A stretch of DNA of 42,297 nt from an uncultured Oscillospiraceae bacterium (lineage in GTDB: Bacteria > Bacillota > Clostridia > Oscillospirales > Oscillospiraceae): positions 1-42,297 of the forward strand of contig CAKUOS010000012.1 in NCBI GenBank assembly GCA_934670025.1, given 5' to 3'. Below the pieces are notes generated by a model, which saw nothing but the letters and a program-made list of their open reading frames with translations, made no database searches and was not told the DNA's origin. Position numbers and translations under genes: made by a program. Positions 31,133 to 39,107 of the stretch are shown piece after piece. Numbering within the stretch: the stretch's first letter is position 1; each line of letters opens with the position of its first letter.

Positions 31133-32017
31133 TCAGACTTTCTCGGTCAGCTTTTCACCGAACAGGCCCGTCGGCTTGACGACGAGGATGATGATGAGCA
31201 GCGCGAATGTGAACGCATCGGAGAACGCCGTGAGGCCGATGCCCTTGAGAAGCGTCTCGCAGATGCCGATGATGAACGCGCCGATGACCGCGCCCGGGAT
31301 CGAGCCGATGCCGCCGAAGACGGCCGCGACGAACGCCTTGAGGCCCGGCATGGCGCCCGAGGACGGCGCGACGGTGGTATAGTTGGAGAAATACAGCAGC
31401 GACGCGACCGCGGCCAGCGCCGAGCCGATGATGAATGTAAACGAAATGACGGAGTTGATGCGGATGCCCATGAGCTGCGCCGTCTCAAAATCCTTGGAGG
31501 CTGCGCGCATGGCCATGCCGATCTTCGTGCGCTTGATGAGGACGACCAGCGCGATGACGAGCACCAGCGTCAGAAGCGGCGTGATGACGGTCACGCGCTT
31601 GGTGGACGCGCCGAGGATGGAAATGGTGTCGGAGATCCACGGCAGCTGCGGATACTGCTTCGGAACGCCGCCGGTGACGTAATAGGCGAGGTTTTGCAGC
31701 AGATAGCTCACGCCGATGGCGGAGATCATAACGGACATTCTCGGCGCCTGGCGCAGCGGCTTGTACGCGCAGCGCTCAATGATGAAGCCGAGGACAACGG
31801 TCAGAAGAATGACGACCGGAATGGACACATACAGCGGCAGACTTGCCGAAAGATAGATCATGATCAGACCGGCGACCATGAAAATATCGCCGTGCGCGAA
31901 GTTGATGAGGCGCAGAATACCATAAACCATGGTATAGCCGATGGCGATCAGCGCGTACTGGCCGCCGGCGGAAATGCCTGCCAGAATGTATGGCAGCCAT
32001 TGCTTGATGAAACCCAT
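31133..32017 (-). CDS. livH: Branched-chain amino acid ABC transporter permease LivH
   Basis: This 294-residue partner permease has the LivH pattern: ISAGGQYALIAIGYTMVYGILRLINFAHGD at the N-terminus, RAASKDFETAQLMGIRINSV as the cytoplasmic coupling loop, and AAVFGGIGSIPGAVIGAFIIG near the end. About eight membrane helices are visible. AGGAGGG lies five bases before the ATG. A 251-bp non-coding stretch with stable hairpins separates it from livK, which is expected to be made in excess. Confidence 0.95.
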   Translation of the reverse strand: MGFIKQWLPYILAGISAGGQYALIAIGYTMVYGILRLINFAHGDIFMVAGLIMIYLSASLPLYVSIPVVILLTVVLGFIIERCAYKPLRQAPRMSVMISAIGVSYLLQNLAYYVTGGVPKQYPQLPWISDTISILGASTKRVTVITPLLTLVLVIALVVLIKRTKIGMAMRAASKDFETAQLMGIRINSVISFTFIIGSALAAVASLLYFSNYTTVAPSSGAMPGLKAFVAAVFGGIGSIPGAVIGAFIIGICETLLKGIGLTAFSDAFTFALLIIILVVKPTGLFGEKLTEKV

Positions 32018-32268
32018 GGGGACCCTCCTATGCAGTTATCGTCAGGTCCCGGCCCCGGACGTGCGTCCCGCGCGGACGCCGGCCTGGACCCGACGACAAA
32101 AAATTAGCTCCGTCCTGCGGTGCGGATGACCGTGTACGGGCGAAAAATCTCTCTTCTCTTCGTCTTTTCCGGGGTTTTTCATGCCTGGATGACCGGCAAG
32201 CAATGCCGGCGGGAGGGGATCCCTCCCGCCGGGAAATCAACTGGGGAAATCAGGCCTCAAGCGTGCGA
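32018..32268 (-). other. livK-livH intercistronic region with strong hairpins
   Basis: There is no gene here. CCGGCGGGAGGG (32206-32217) pairs perfectly with CCCTCCCGCCGG (32221-32232) around GAT, 37 bp after the livK stop. A second stem, CCGGC...GCCGG (32194-32210), is mutually exclusive with part of the first. No T-run follows on the transcribed strand. It probably stabilises livK mRNA and limits read-through into livHMGF, giving more binding protein than permease. Confidence 0.65.
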
Positions 32269-33444
32269 TCAGGCAGCAGTCTGGACCTTGTAGAACTGGA
32301 ACGCGCCGTCGATGGCCTGCTTGATGTAAGCGGTGTTCTTGATGGCGTCGCCGTTCTCGTCGAAGCTCAGAGCGCCGGTGACGGCGTCCATGCTGATGCC
32401 GGCCAGGGCGTTGCGGATGGCTTCGCCGTCGGTGGACTGGGCCTTTTCAATGGCAGCGACCGCGACCATGTAGGCGTCGTAGCTCAGCGCGGAGACAGCC
32501 GCGACAACGTCGTTGCCGCCGTTGTTGGTGAGGTTCTGGGAATCGCCGTTGAGCCATGCCTTGAAGCCGGTGACGAATTCCTTGGCAAGACCGGACTCGT
32601 CGTTCTCATCAAAGAAGGTGGAGACGAAGACCTTCATGTCGGTGCCTTCCTGCGCGGAGGAGATCGCGGAGTTTTCCCACGTATCGCCGCCGAGGATGGG
32701 GATGGTCACGCCGAGGGAGTTGGCCTGCTCGATGATCTGCGGAGCATAGGCGATCGCGGACGGAGCGAAGATGACTTCGGCGCCGCTGGAGACGGCGTTG
32801 TTCAGGTAGGCGGAGAAGTCCGCGGTGCCCTCAACGAAGGTCTCGTCGCCGACGATCTCGCCGCCGGCAGCCTCGAACGCCATGACGAAGTTCTTTGCAA
32901 GGCCGACGGTGTAGTCGTCGCCGAGCATGGACAGGACATACGCCTTGGTCGCGCCGAACTCATCCTTGGAGAAGGACGCCATGACGGAGCCCTGGAACGG
33001 ATCGAGGAAGCAGACGCGGAAGTAGTAGTCGTTGCCGGCCGTGACAGCCGCGTTGGTGCAGGAGCAGCCGATCGCGGGGATCTTGGCGTTGGCAAAGTAG
33101 GTGCCGGCCGCGATGGACACACCGGAGCCGTAGGAGCCGAGGACGACGGAGACCTTGTCGGCCACGAGCTGCTGGGCAGCGGAGACGGCCTTGTCGGTCG
33201 AGGACTGGTTGTCCTGAATGTCGAGCTCGATCTTGTACTCTTCACCACCGATCGTGACGGTGGGCTTGACGGAGTTGGCGTACTGGATGCCGAGCACTTC
33301 CTGCTTGCCGCCGGCGCCGTTGTCGCCGGACTGCGGCTCGAACACGCCGATCTTGATGACCTTTTCACCACCGGATGCGGCGCAGCCCGCGAACAGGCAC
33401 ATCACCATAACGGCAGCCAGAAGCAATGCGATGATCTTTTTCAT
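32269..33444 (-). CDS. livK: Branched-chain amino acid ABC transporter substrate-binding lipoprotein LivK
   Basis: This 391-residue lipoprotein captures the amino acid outside the membrane. The signal peptide ends in the lipobox LFAGC (Cys near residue 21). The mature part is a periplasmic-binding fold of the leucine/isoleucine/valine class: KIGVFEPQSGDNGAGGKQ, SSTDKAVSAAQQLVADKVSV, AKIPAIGCSCTNAAVT with the ligand-contacting Ser/Thr region, and ILGGDTWEN. AAGGAGG precedes the ATG, and the promoter is near consensus. Frames reaching further upstream run over the promoter and are not coding. The exact amino acid cannot be told. Confidence 0.94.
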   Translation of the reverse strand: MKKIIALLLAAVMVMCLFAGCAASGGEKVIKIGVFEPQSGDNGAGGKQEVLGIQYANSVKPTVTIGGEEYKIELDIQDNQSSTDKAVSAAQQLVADKVSVVLGSYGSGVSIAAGTYFANAKIPAIGCSCTNAAVTAGNDYYFRVCFLDPFQGSVMASFSKDEFGATKAYVLSMLGDDYTVGLAKNFVMAFEAAGGEIVGDETFVEGTADFSAYLNNAVSSGAEVIFAPSAIAYAPQIIEQANSLGVTIPILGGDTWENSAISSAQEGTDMKVFVSTFFDENDESGLAKEFVTGFKAWLNGDSQNLTNNGGNDVVAAVSALSYDAYMVAVAAIEKAQSTDGEAIRNALAGISMDAVTGALSFDENGDAIKNTAYIKQAIDGAFQFYKVQTAA

Positions 33445-33504
33445 AGAATCTTTTCCTCCTTCTGTCCGTGTACAGAAAACATTGTACGCTGGACTAATAC
33501 TGAT

Positions 33505-33533
33505 ATTATATCGGCATAAAGCACAAATTGCAA
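33505..33533 (-). promoter_or_regulatory. Promoter of the livKHMGF operon
   Basis: Read leftwards: TTGCAA (33533-33528), 17 bp, TATAAT (33510-33505), about 60 bp before the livK ATG. Confidence 0.8.
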
Positions 33534-33662
33534 GCGCAAAATCGACGCAGATTTCAAAAAAATTCGCCATGCGTGGACAACTGTCCTCGTTAATGTGCAC
33601 AAAAAACGGAAACAACATCAGAAAACGGCCTGTCTTCCGGTTTTCGGAAGGGTTGGTTTTAC

Positions 33663-33691
33663 TTGCTTTTGCATGGAGGGCAGTCTATAAT
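33663..33691 (+). promoter_or_regulatory. Promoter of the CDF transporter gene
   Basis: TTGCTT (33663-33668), 17 bp, TATAAT (33686-33691), 35 bp before the ATG. Confidence 0.8.
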
Positions 33692-33726
33692 GTAAGGAAC
33701 AACACAGAAGAAATGAGGACTGTGCG

Positions 33727-34920
33727 ATGACAAAGCTGTTACTGCGGCTGTTTGTGCGAAACCACGAGGACACCGCATCGCCGGTGGTGCGCGCCGGGTA
33801 TGGACGGCTGGCCGGGATCACGGGCGTGGTATGCAATTTGCTGCTGTGCGCGGGGAAGCTGCTGGCCGGGAGCCTGTCCGGGAGTGTCTCCATCACGGCG
33901 GACGCCGTCAACAACCTGTCGGACGCTTCGTCGTCCGTCGTGACGCTCGTCGGATTCAAGCTGGCCTCGCGGCCGGCGGATGCGGAGCATCCATACGGCC
34001 ACGCGCGGATGGAATATCTGTCGGGGCTGGCCGTGGCGGCGATGATCCTGGTGATCGGCGTGGAGCTGGTCAAAAGCTCGTTTTTAAAGATCCTGCACCC
34101 GGAGGCGGTGGAGGTTTCGGCGCTCACGGCCGCGATCCTGCTCGTGTCGATCGCGGTGAAGCTGTGGATGGCGGCGTTTAACCGGACGCTCGGGAAGAAG
34201 ATCGATTCTGCGGCGCTGCTGGCCACGGCGGCCGACAGCCGCAACGACGTCATTTCGACGGCGGCAGTGCTGCTCGCGTGCGTGGTCGGGAAGTGTACGG
34301 GGCTGAAGATCGACGGTTATGTGGGTCTTGCGGTGGCGCTGTTCATCATCTGGTCGGGGATCGGCATTGCGAGGGACACGATCGATCCGCTGCTCGGCGC
34401 GAAGCCCGACCCGGAGCTCGTGCGGGCCATCGCGGATCTGATGCGCGCGCACGTGGACGTGCTGGGGATCCACGATCTGATGGTACACGACTACGGCCCG
34501 GGCCGGCGCTTTGCAAGCGTCCACGCCGAGATCGACCACAGGATCGACCCGCTGATCGCGCACGAGGTGCTCGACGAGATCGAGCGGCAGGCAAAGCGCG
34601 AGCTGCACGTCGATCTGGTGGTCCACTACGACCCCATCGTGACGGACGATCCGGAGCTGACGCGCGTGCGGACGAAGATCCTGGCGTATCTGGCTGCGCT
34701 CGACCCGCGGCTGAGCGTGCATGATTTCCGCATGGTCACAGGCCCGCACCACGCGAACGTGATCTTCGACATGGTCATCCCGCAGGAATATGCGAAGAAG
34801 ACGGAGCAGCTGCGCCGGGACATCGAGGCGCAGCTGAAGGACGGGAAAAAGACGTATCACGCCGTCATCACGTTCGACGACGCATCGTTCAACGAGCTTG
34901 CGGCGGACGAACAGCGCTAA
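33727..34920 (+). CDS. Cation diffusion facilitator (CDF) family metal exporter
   Basis: This 397-residue proton-coupled exporter of divalent metals has about six membrane helices (to about residue 215) and a long cytoplasmic tail. The transport site is made of DAVNNLSDASSS on helix 2 (Asp pair) and ADSRNDVIST on helix 5. The loop HPYGHARMEYLSGL after helix 2-3 is diagnostic of CDF. The tail holds the dimerising ferredoxin-like domain (LMVHDYGPGRRFASVHAEID) and an extra segment of about 100 residues. The D-D/D-D site suggests Mn or Fe rather than Zn (Zn carriers usually have a His), but this is inference. It converges with the next gene, overlapping by four bases. Confidence 0.92.
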   Translation: MTKLLLRLFVRNHEDTASPVVRAGYGRLAGITGVVCNLLLCAGKLLAGSLSGSVSITADAVNNLSDASSSVVTLVGFKLASRPADAEHPYGHARMEYLSGLAVAAMILVIGVELVKSSFLKILHPEAVEVSALTAAILLVSIAVKLWMAAFNRTLGKKIDSAALLATAADSRNDVISTAAVLLACVVGKCTGLKIDGYVGLAVALFIIWSGIGIARDTIDPLLGAKPDPELVRAIADLMRAHVDVLGIHDLMVHDYGPGRRFASVHAEIDHRIDPLIAHEVLDEIERQAKRELHVDLVVHYDPIVTDDPELTRVRTKILAYLAALDPRLSVHDFRMVTGPHHANVIFDMVIPQEYAKKTEQLRRDIEAQLKDGKKTYHAVITFDDASFNELAADEQR

Positions 34921-35840
34921 AACGCAAGCGCGGCGGCGAGGATGCCCGTCAGCGTGCGGCTGATCGCGGGCAAGTGCGTCATGGGGAGCGGATTTTCGCC
35001 GAGCCCCAGCTCGATCGTGAAGGCCGGGCGGCGGAAACGGTCGAGGAACCAGTCCTTGAAGCCCGCGTTGGCGGATTCTGACGGCACGGGCTCGACCGGG
35101 TATCCGGAGACTTCGGAAAACGCGCGCGCGAGCGCGTCGGAGCCCGGCGGCGCAGTCTCGGCCGGGCCGGGGTAGATGACGGAGCCCTGCGTGTGCAGGG
35201 CGAGCATGAGATCCGGATGGACGCAGGCGGTGAAGGCCGCGAGCGCGGCCGTCTCGGGCTGGTCGAGCGGCGAGAAGCCGGCGAAATCTCTCGGAGCAGG
35301 GGATGCGATCCCCTGCTCCTGTTTGATTTTCCGCGCAAGCGCCCAGCGGGTGGGATAGTTGAGGTTCAGATCGACGCCGGCGAGGTTCGCCTTCCAGCCC
35401 GAAGGGAAGGGGATGTGCGGGTAATCTGCCGCGATGGATGCGGCCGCACGGTATTCGGGCGAATCTTCCGCGCACGCGCCCGCGGCGAGATCGGCCCCGT
35501 CCGGGTCGACGAGCGGGACGAGATAGAGCATCGACCGGTCGTAGAGCGCACGCGCGTCATGACCCGCGATGCGGCCGCCGCAGACGAACGCGGCGCAGTA
35601 TTCCCACAGAAAGCGCCAGACGGCACAGGAGGTAATGGACTCGTTGGCGTGATGCCCGGCGGCGACGAGGATCTTATATGCGCCTGCGCCGAGCTGAAGC
35701 GCACGCACGGGACGGCCGAAGGCCGTATGTGTGAGCGTTCTGGCATAGACGAACGGAAAATGACGGCGCAGGCTGCGCAGGTACGATTCCTGCCGCGCGG
35801 ACGTGATGGGAACGGGATCAAAAACAAGGCTCTGCATCAT
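34917..35840 (-). CDS. M14-family zinc carboxypeptidase
   Basis: This 307-residue peptidase is of the gamma-D-glutamyl-(L)-meso-diaminopimelate endopeptidase / carboxypeptidase group. The zinc ligands are His64 and Glu67 in AAGHHANES and the His of MLALHTQGSVIY. The substrate-binding region has GVDLNLNYPTRW, and the catalytic Glu is in AFTIELGLGENP. No signal peptide is visible, so it may trim imported muropeptides in the cytosol. The start is ATG ATG at 35840; the only good ribosome-binding sequence (GGAGGG) lies inside the arm of the hairpin before it. The C-terminal residues overlap the end of the convergent CDF gene. Confidence 0.9.
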   Translation of the reverse strand: MMQSLVFDPVPITSARQESYLRSLRRHFPFVYARTLTHTAFGRPVRALQLGAGAYKILVAAGHHANESITSCAVWRFLWEYCAAFVCGGRIAGHDARALYDRSMLYLVPLVDPDGADLAAGACAEDSPEYRAAASIAADYPHIPFPSGWKANLAGVDLNLNYPTRWALARKIKQEQGIASPAPRDFAGFSPLDQPETAALAAFTACVHPDLMLALHTQGSVIYPGPAETAPPGSDALARAFSEVSGYPVEPVPSESANAGFKDWFLDRFRRPAFTIELGLGENPLPMTHLPAISRTLTGILAAALAF

Positions 35841-35847
35841 AAGATAG

Positions 35848-35893
35848 AAAACCCTCCGACATATCTATACATAGATATATGCCGGAGGGTTTT
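35848..35893. terminator. Long hairpin terminator between the aminopeptidase and M14 genes
   Basis: AAAACCCTCCG (35848-35858) and CGGAGGGTTTT (35883-35893) pair, with an inner CATATCT/AGATATATG extension. In the operon direction it ends in TTTT and terminates the prfA-to-aminopeptidase transcript. Its 3' arm contains the GGAGGG in front of the M14 gene. Confidence 0.88.
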
Positions 35894-35910
35894 CCTGTAT
35901 GTCTGAAAGT

Positions 35911-37905
35911 TTAATTCTGCTCGAAGAAGACCTTCATGCCCTTATAGGTCATGTAGCAGTCGAGTTTGGCGACCGTCTCAAACGGTGCGTGCATGGAAAG
36001 GACCGGAACGCCCGCGTCGAGCGTGTCGATGTTGCGCTTGGCCATGTACTTTGCCACGGTGCCGCCGCCGCCGGCGTCGGTTTTGCCGAGCTCGGCCATC
36101 TGCCAGATGACGCCGTTGTCGTTATACAGCTTGCGGATGCGGCCGACGACCTCGGCCGAAGCGTCGGACGCGCCGCCCTTGCCGCCGGAGCCGGTGTATT
36201 TGCAAAGGCCCACGCCGTAGTTGAGATAGGCGGAGTTGCGGCGCTCGTAGACCTCGGAGAAGTTCGGGTCATAGGCCGCGGTGACGTCCGCGGAGATGCA
36301 GAAGGAATTTGCGAGGCAGTCGATCAGCGCGACGTTCTGCATACGGCAGAGCGTCTCCATAAAGCGCTCAAATGCCTCGGACTGCATACCCGACACGCCC
36401 TCGGAGCCGATCTCTTCCTTGTCGGCGAAGATGCAGACGGCGGTCTTTTCCGGGGCCTCGAGCTGCAAAATGGCGGCAAGCTCGGCATAGGCGCAGACAC
36501 GGTCGTCATGGCCGTAGGCGCCGATCATGCTGCGGTCGAAGCCGATGTCGCGGGCGTTGGCCGCAGGAACGGCCTCGATCTCGGCGGAGATGAAATCCTC
36601 CTCCACCATGCCGTATTTCTCATGCAGGATGCGCATGACGGCGAGCTTAACACGGTCGGAGCCGTCGTCGTCGGGTTCGGGCTCGGAGCCGATGAGGATG
36701 TTGAGCGATTCGGACGGAATGGCCTCGTTGAGGGGCTTTTTGCCCTGTTCGCGGCCCAGGTGCGGCAGAAGATCGTTGATGACGAACTGCGGCTCGTCAG
36801 GCTCAGCGCCGATCTTGACAAAAAGCTCGCTGCCGTCGGCGCGGACGACCTTGCCGTGCAGCTCGAGCGGGACCGTGACCCACTGGTATTTGCGGATGCC
36901 GCCGTAGTGATGGGTCTTGAAATAGGCAAGCTCGGCGTCTTCGTAGAGGGGATTGGGCTTGAAGTCGAGGCGCGGCGCGTCGGTATGGGCAGCGCCGATG
37001 TTCGCGCCCGCGGCGAGGGACTTTTTGCCGATGACGGCGAGGAGGATGGACTTGTCACGGTTGACGAAGTAGACCTTGTCTCCGGCCTTCAGCGTCATGC
37101 CGGGCTGCAAGGCGCAAAAGCCGCGGGTCTCGGCCAGCGCGACGGCGGAATGAACGCACTCGCGCTCGGTCTTCGAGCGGTCGAGGAACGATTTATAGTC
37201 CTCGCAGTAGGCGTGCATGGCGGCGCGGTCTTCGGCGGTGAGACGGTCGTAGCCGTTCTTCGGCTGATAGAGCAGCGCCTCGCGTTCCTGTTTTGTCATG
37301 GGGGTGACTCCTTTCAGAATGGTGTTGAGATATTGGTCGGCCGCGCGCCTGAATTCGTCAGGCGTCCCGGCGTTCTGGAGAATGGTATCGCAGCGCGCGC
37401 GGTAAAAATCATCGGGCTTCTGCGCGTCGACGCGAAGCTCCGCATAATCGCGCGTGAGGCCGTCGCGCGCCATGATGCGCGCGATGCGCGTTTCGCGGCC
37501 GCAGAGCACGCCGACCGTCCGGTCGCAGAGGCCGGCAAGCCCGGACTCGAAGAGGTTGATCGCGTCGATGGCGAACAGCCGCCGCCCGGCGGATTTCTCC
37601 CGCACAAGGCGCGCGCGCACGGCGTTTCCGATGTGGAAGAAGACGATCTCGTTGAGCTGCGCGAGGCGCGTTTTGTCGGAAAAGACGAGCGCTCCGAGCG
37701 CTTTGCGCCGCAGCTGGCCGTCCGGGGAAAATGCGTCCGGGAAGGCCGCTTGCAGCTCCCGGCGCAGCGGCGCGCCCTCGGCTGAGGAGAGCAGCTCGTA
37801 ATACAGCGCGTCGCAGTCGACGACATAGCCGCCGCGCGCGGCGGCAAGACGCAAAAGCGTCGTTTTGCCGCAGCCGGTCGGGCCGGTCACACCGAGGGTC
37901 AGCAT
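35911..37905 (-). CDS. coaE: In-frame fusion: dephospho-CoA kinase (CoaE) - M18 aminopeptidase
   Basis: This is a single 664-residue open frame. Residues 1-202 are dephospho-CoA kinase, the last step of coenzyme A synthesis: P-loop VTGPTGCGKTT, DCDALYYELL (substrate Asp), then LVREKSAGRRLFAIDAINLF. Residues 203-664 are a full M18 metallo-aminopeptidase: AAHTDAPRLDFKPNP (zinc His), YGHDDRVCAYAELAA (bridging Asp), ADKEEIGSEG (catalytic Glu and metal Glu) and SMHAPFETVAK (zinc His). No stop codon lies between them: the frame reads ...YLNTILKGVTP-MTKQ.... The aminopeptidase keeps its own ATG at 37299 with AAAGGAG eight bases upstream, so free M18 (462 aa, the normal length) is probably also made. 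The ATG at 37905 overlaps the stop of the Sua5 gene. A sequencing error at a lost stop is possible. Confidence 0.88.
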   Translation of the reverse strand: MLTLGVTGPTGCGKTTLLRLAAARGGYVVDCDALYYELLSSAEGAPLRRELQAAFPDAFSPDGQLRRKALGALVFSDKTRLAQLNEIVFFHIGNAVRARLVREKSAGRRLFAIDAINLFESGLAGLCDRTVGVLCGRETRIARIMARDGLTRDYAELRVDAQKPDDFYRARCDTILQNAGTPDEFRRAADQYLNTILKGVTPMTKQEREALLYQPKNGYDRLTAEDRAAMHAYCEDYKSFLDRSKTERECVHSAVALAETRGFCALQPGMTLKAGDKVYFVNRDKSILLAVIGKKSLAAGANIGAAHTDAPRLDFKPNPLYEDAELAYFKTHHYGGIRKYQWVTVPLELHGKVVRADGSELFVKIGAEPDEPQFVINDLLPHLGREQGKKPLNEAIPSESLNILIGSEPEPDDDGSDRVKLAVMRILHEKYGMVEEDFISAEIEAVPAANARDIGFDRSMIGAYGHDDRVCAYAELAAILQLEAPEKTAVCIFADKEEIGSEGVSGMQSEAFERFMETLCRMQNVALIDCLANSFCISADVTAAYDPNFSEVYERRNSAYLNYGVGLCKYTGSGGKGGASDASAEVVGRIRKLYNDNGVIWQMAELGKTDAGGGGTVAKYMAKRNIDTLDAGVPVLSMHAPFETVAKLDCYMTYKGMKVFFEQN
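37297..37314 (-). promoter_or_regulatory. Internal ribosome site and start of the M18 aminopeptidase
   Basis: Within the fused frame, AAAGGAG is followed eight bases later by ATG (37299-37297), exactly where the aminopeptidase homology begins. This gives a second translation start and a product of 462 residues ending at 35911. Confidence 0.8.
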
Positions 37906-38930
37906 GGCCCGGCCTCGATGATGCGGAAGCCCGCGGCCTTTTTGAGCCGGTTGCCGACGGCAAGGCCGAGCCCGGCCGCGTCGGGGCACTGGGCGTAGAT
38001 CTCGGGGACGGATTCGTGGTCAAATTCGCGCAGCGCGTCGAAGACCCGCCGGGCCTGCTCGGCCTTGTCGGATGCGGGGCCGAGATCGTGGATGACGCAG
38101 CCGGGGAAGCTGTCTGCGTATTCGGAGAAGCAGATGACGCCTGCGCCGGCCGGCGCGTGCGCGCGGATGCAGCGCGCGGAGGCCGCGGGCGCGCCGGTCA
38201 CGACGGTGACGGGCGCCTTCGGCGCGTAATGGCGGTATTTCATGCCGGGTGCCTTGGGCCGTTCGCCGTCTTTTAAGAGGGAGACGACGGCCTTGTCGAC
38301 CTCGACATGGCCGAGGACTGCTTCGAGCGATTCAAGCGGCAGTCCGCCCGGCCGCAGCAGACGCGGAGGCCGGCAGGTGAGGTCGACGATGGTCGATTCG
38401 ACACCGACGGCGCACGGGCCGCCGTCAAACATACCGTCGATCTTGCCGTCCATATCCTCGATCATGTCGGCGATGCAGGTGGGACTCGGCCGTCCGGAGG
38501 TATTGCCAGACGGCGCGGCGATGGGCACGCCCGCCGCGGCGATGATCGCGCGCGTGACGGGATGATCCGGGCAGCGGACGCCGACCGTCTCGAGGCCGCC
38601 GGTCGTGCGCAGCGGGACGACGGCCTTTCTTGGCAGGATCATGGTCAGAGGCCCCGGCCAGAATTTCTCCGCCAGTGCGTACGCCTCCGGCGGGACGGCC
38701 TCGCAGTAGCGTTCGAGCCACGAAGCGTCCGGGACGTGGATGATGAGCGGATTGTCCTGCGGGCGGCCCTTGGCCTCGAAGATATGCAGGACGGCTGTCT
38801 CGTCGAGGGCGTTCGCGCCGAGACCGTAGACCGTCTCGGTCGGGATGGCCAGAAGACCGCCGCGGCGGATGATGGCTGCGGCGGCAGTGATCGTTTCTTG
38901 TGTGGCTTCCTTAAAATAGACTGTTTTCAA
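37899..38930 (-). CDS. L-threonylcarbamoyladenylate synthase (Sua5/TsaC type)
   Basis: This enzyme makes threonylcarbamoyl-AMP from Thr, bicarbonate and ATP for the t6A37 modification of ANN-decoding tRNAs. The YrdC fold (about 1-205) shows IPTETVYGLGANAL, FEAKGRPQDNPLIIHV (the Lys/Arg pair) and SGNTSGRPSPT (the Ser/Asn pair). A C-terminal Sua5 domain (about 225-343) follows, so the chain is the long 343-residue Sua5 form. Translation most likely starts at TTG (38930), giving a Met in place of Leu before KTVYFKEAT, with AAGGA upstream. A longer open frame runs into a repeat element and is rejected. It follows prfA, a common neighbour. Confidence 0.92.
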   Translation of the reverse strand: MKTVYFKEATQETITAAAAIIRRGGLLAIPTETVYGLGANALDETAVLHIFEAKGRPQDNPLIIHVPDASWLERYCEAVPPEAYALAEKFWPGPLTMILPRKAVVPLRTTGGLETVGVRCPDHPVTRAIIAAAGVPIAAPSGNTSGRPSPTCIADMIEDMDGKIDGMFDGGPCAVGVESTIVDLTCRPPRLLRPGGLPLESLEAVLGHVEVDKAVVSLLKDGERPKAPGMKYRHYAPKAPVTVVTGAPAASARCIRAHAPAGAGVICFSEYADSFPGCVIHDLGPASDKAEQARRVFDALREFDHESVPEIYAQCPDAAGLGLAVGNRLKKAAGFRIIEAGPC

Positions 38931-39017
38931 GGGTGATTCCTTCTTGCTGTTATGTTCTGTGTTTGCAGGGCAGTGGGATTTTACAGGACTCTGTAGGGGT
39001 TGATACCTACAAGACCC

Positions 39018-39082
39018 GACCTCTCCGCCTCGCTTTGCTCGGCACCTCCCCTTCACAAGGGGAGGCTTTAGACTGCGCAAAA
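39018..39082. repeat. Short inverted-repeat element, copy 2 (deleted form)
   Basis: This copy matches the left 60 bp of the element at 17141: GACCTCTCCG, then CTCGCTTTGCTCGGCACCTC and hairpin CCTCCCCTT/AAGGGGAGG, ending GACTGCGCAAA. After a short gap it shares only GGTGGCCC (39089-39096) with the right half of copy 1, so the second hairpin and the right terminal repeat are missing. It lies between prfA and the Sua5 gene. Confidence 0.8.
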
Positions 39083-39107
39083 CTCAAGGTGGCCCTACGA
39101 TTGGTGC

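Noticed and set aside
30409..32107. Plus-strand frames opposite livM and livH
   Set aside because: Composition is that of antisense reading (Asp/Glu/Arg); the liv genes are unambiguous.
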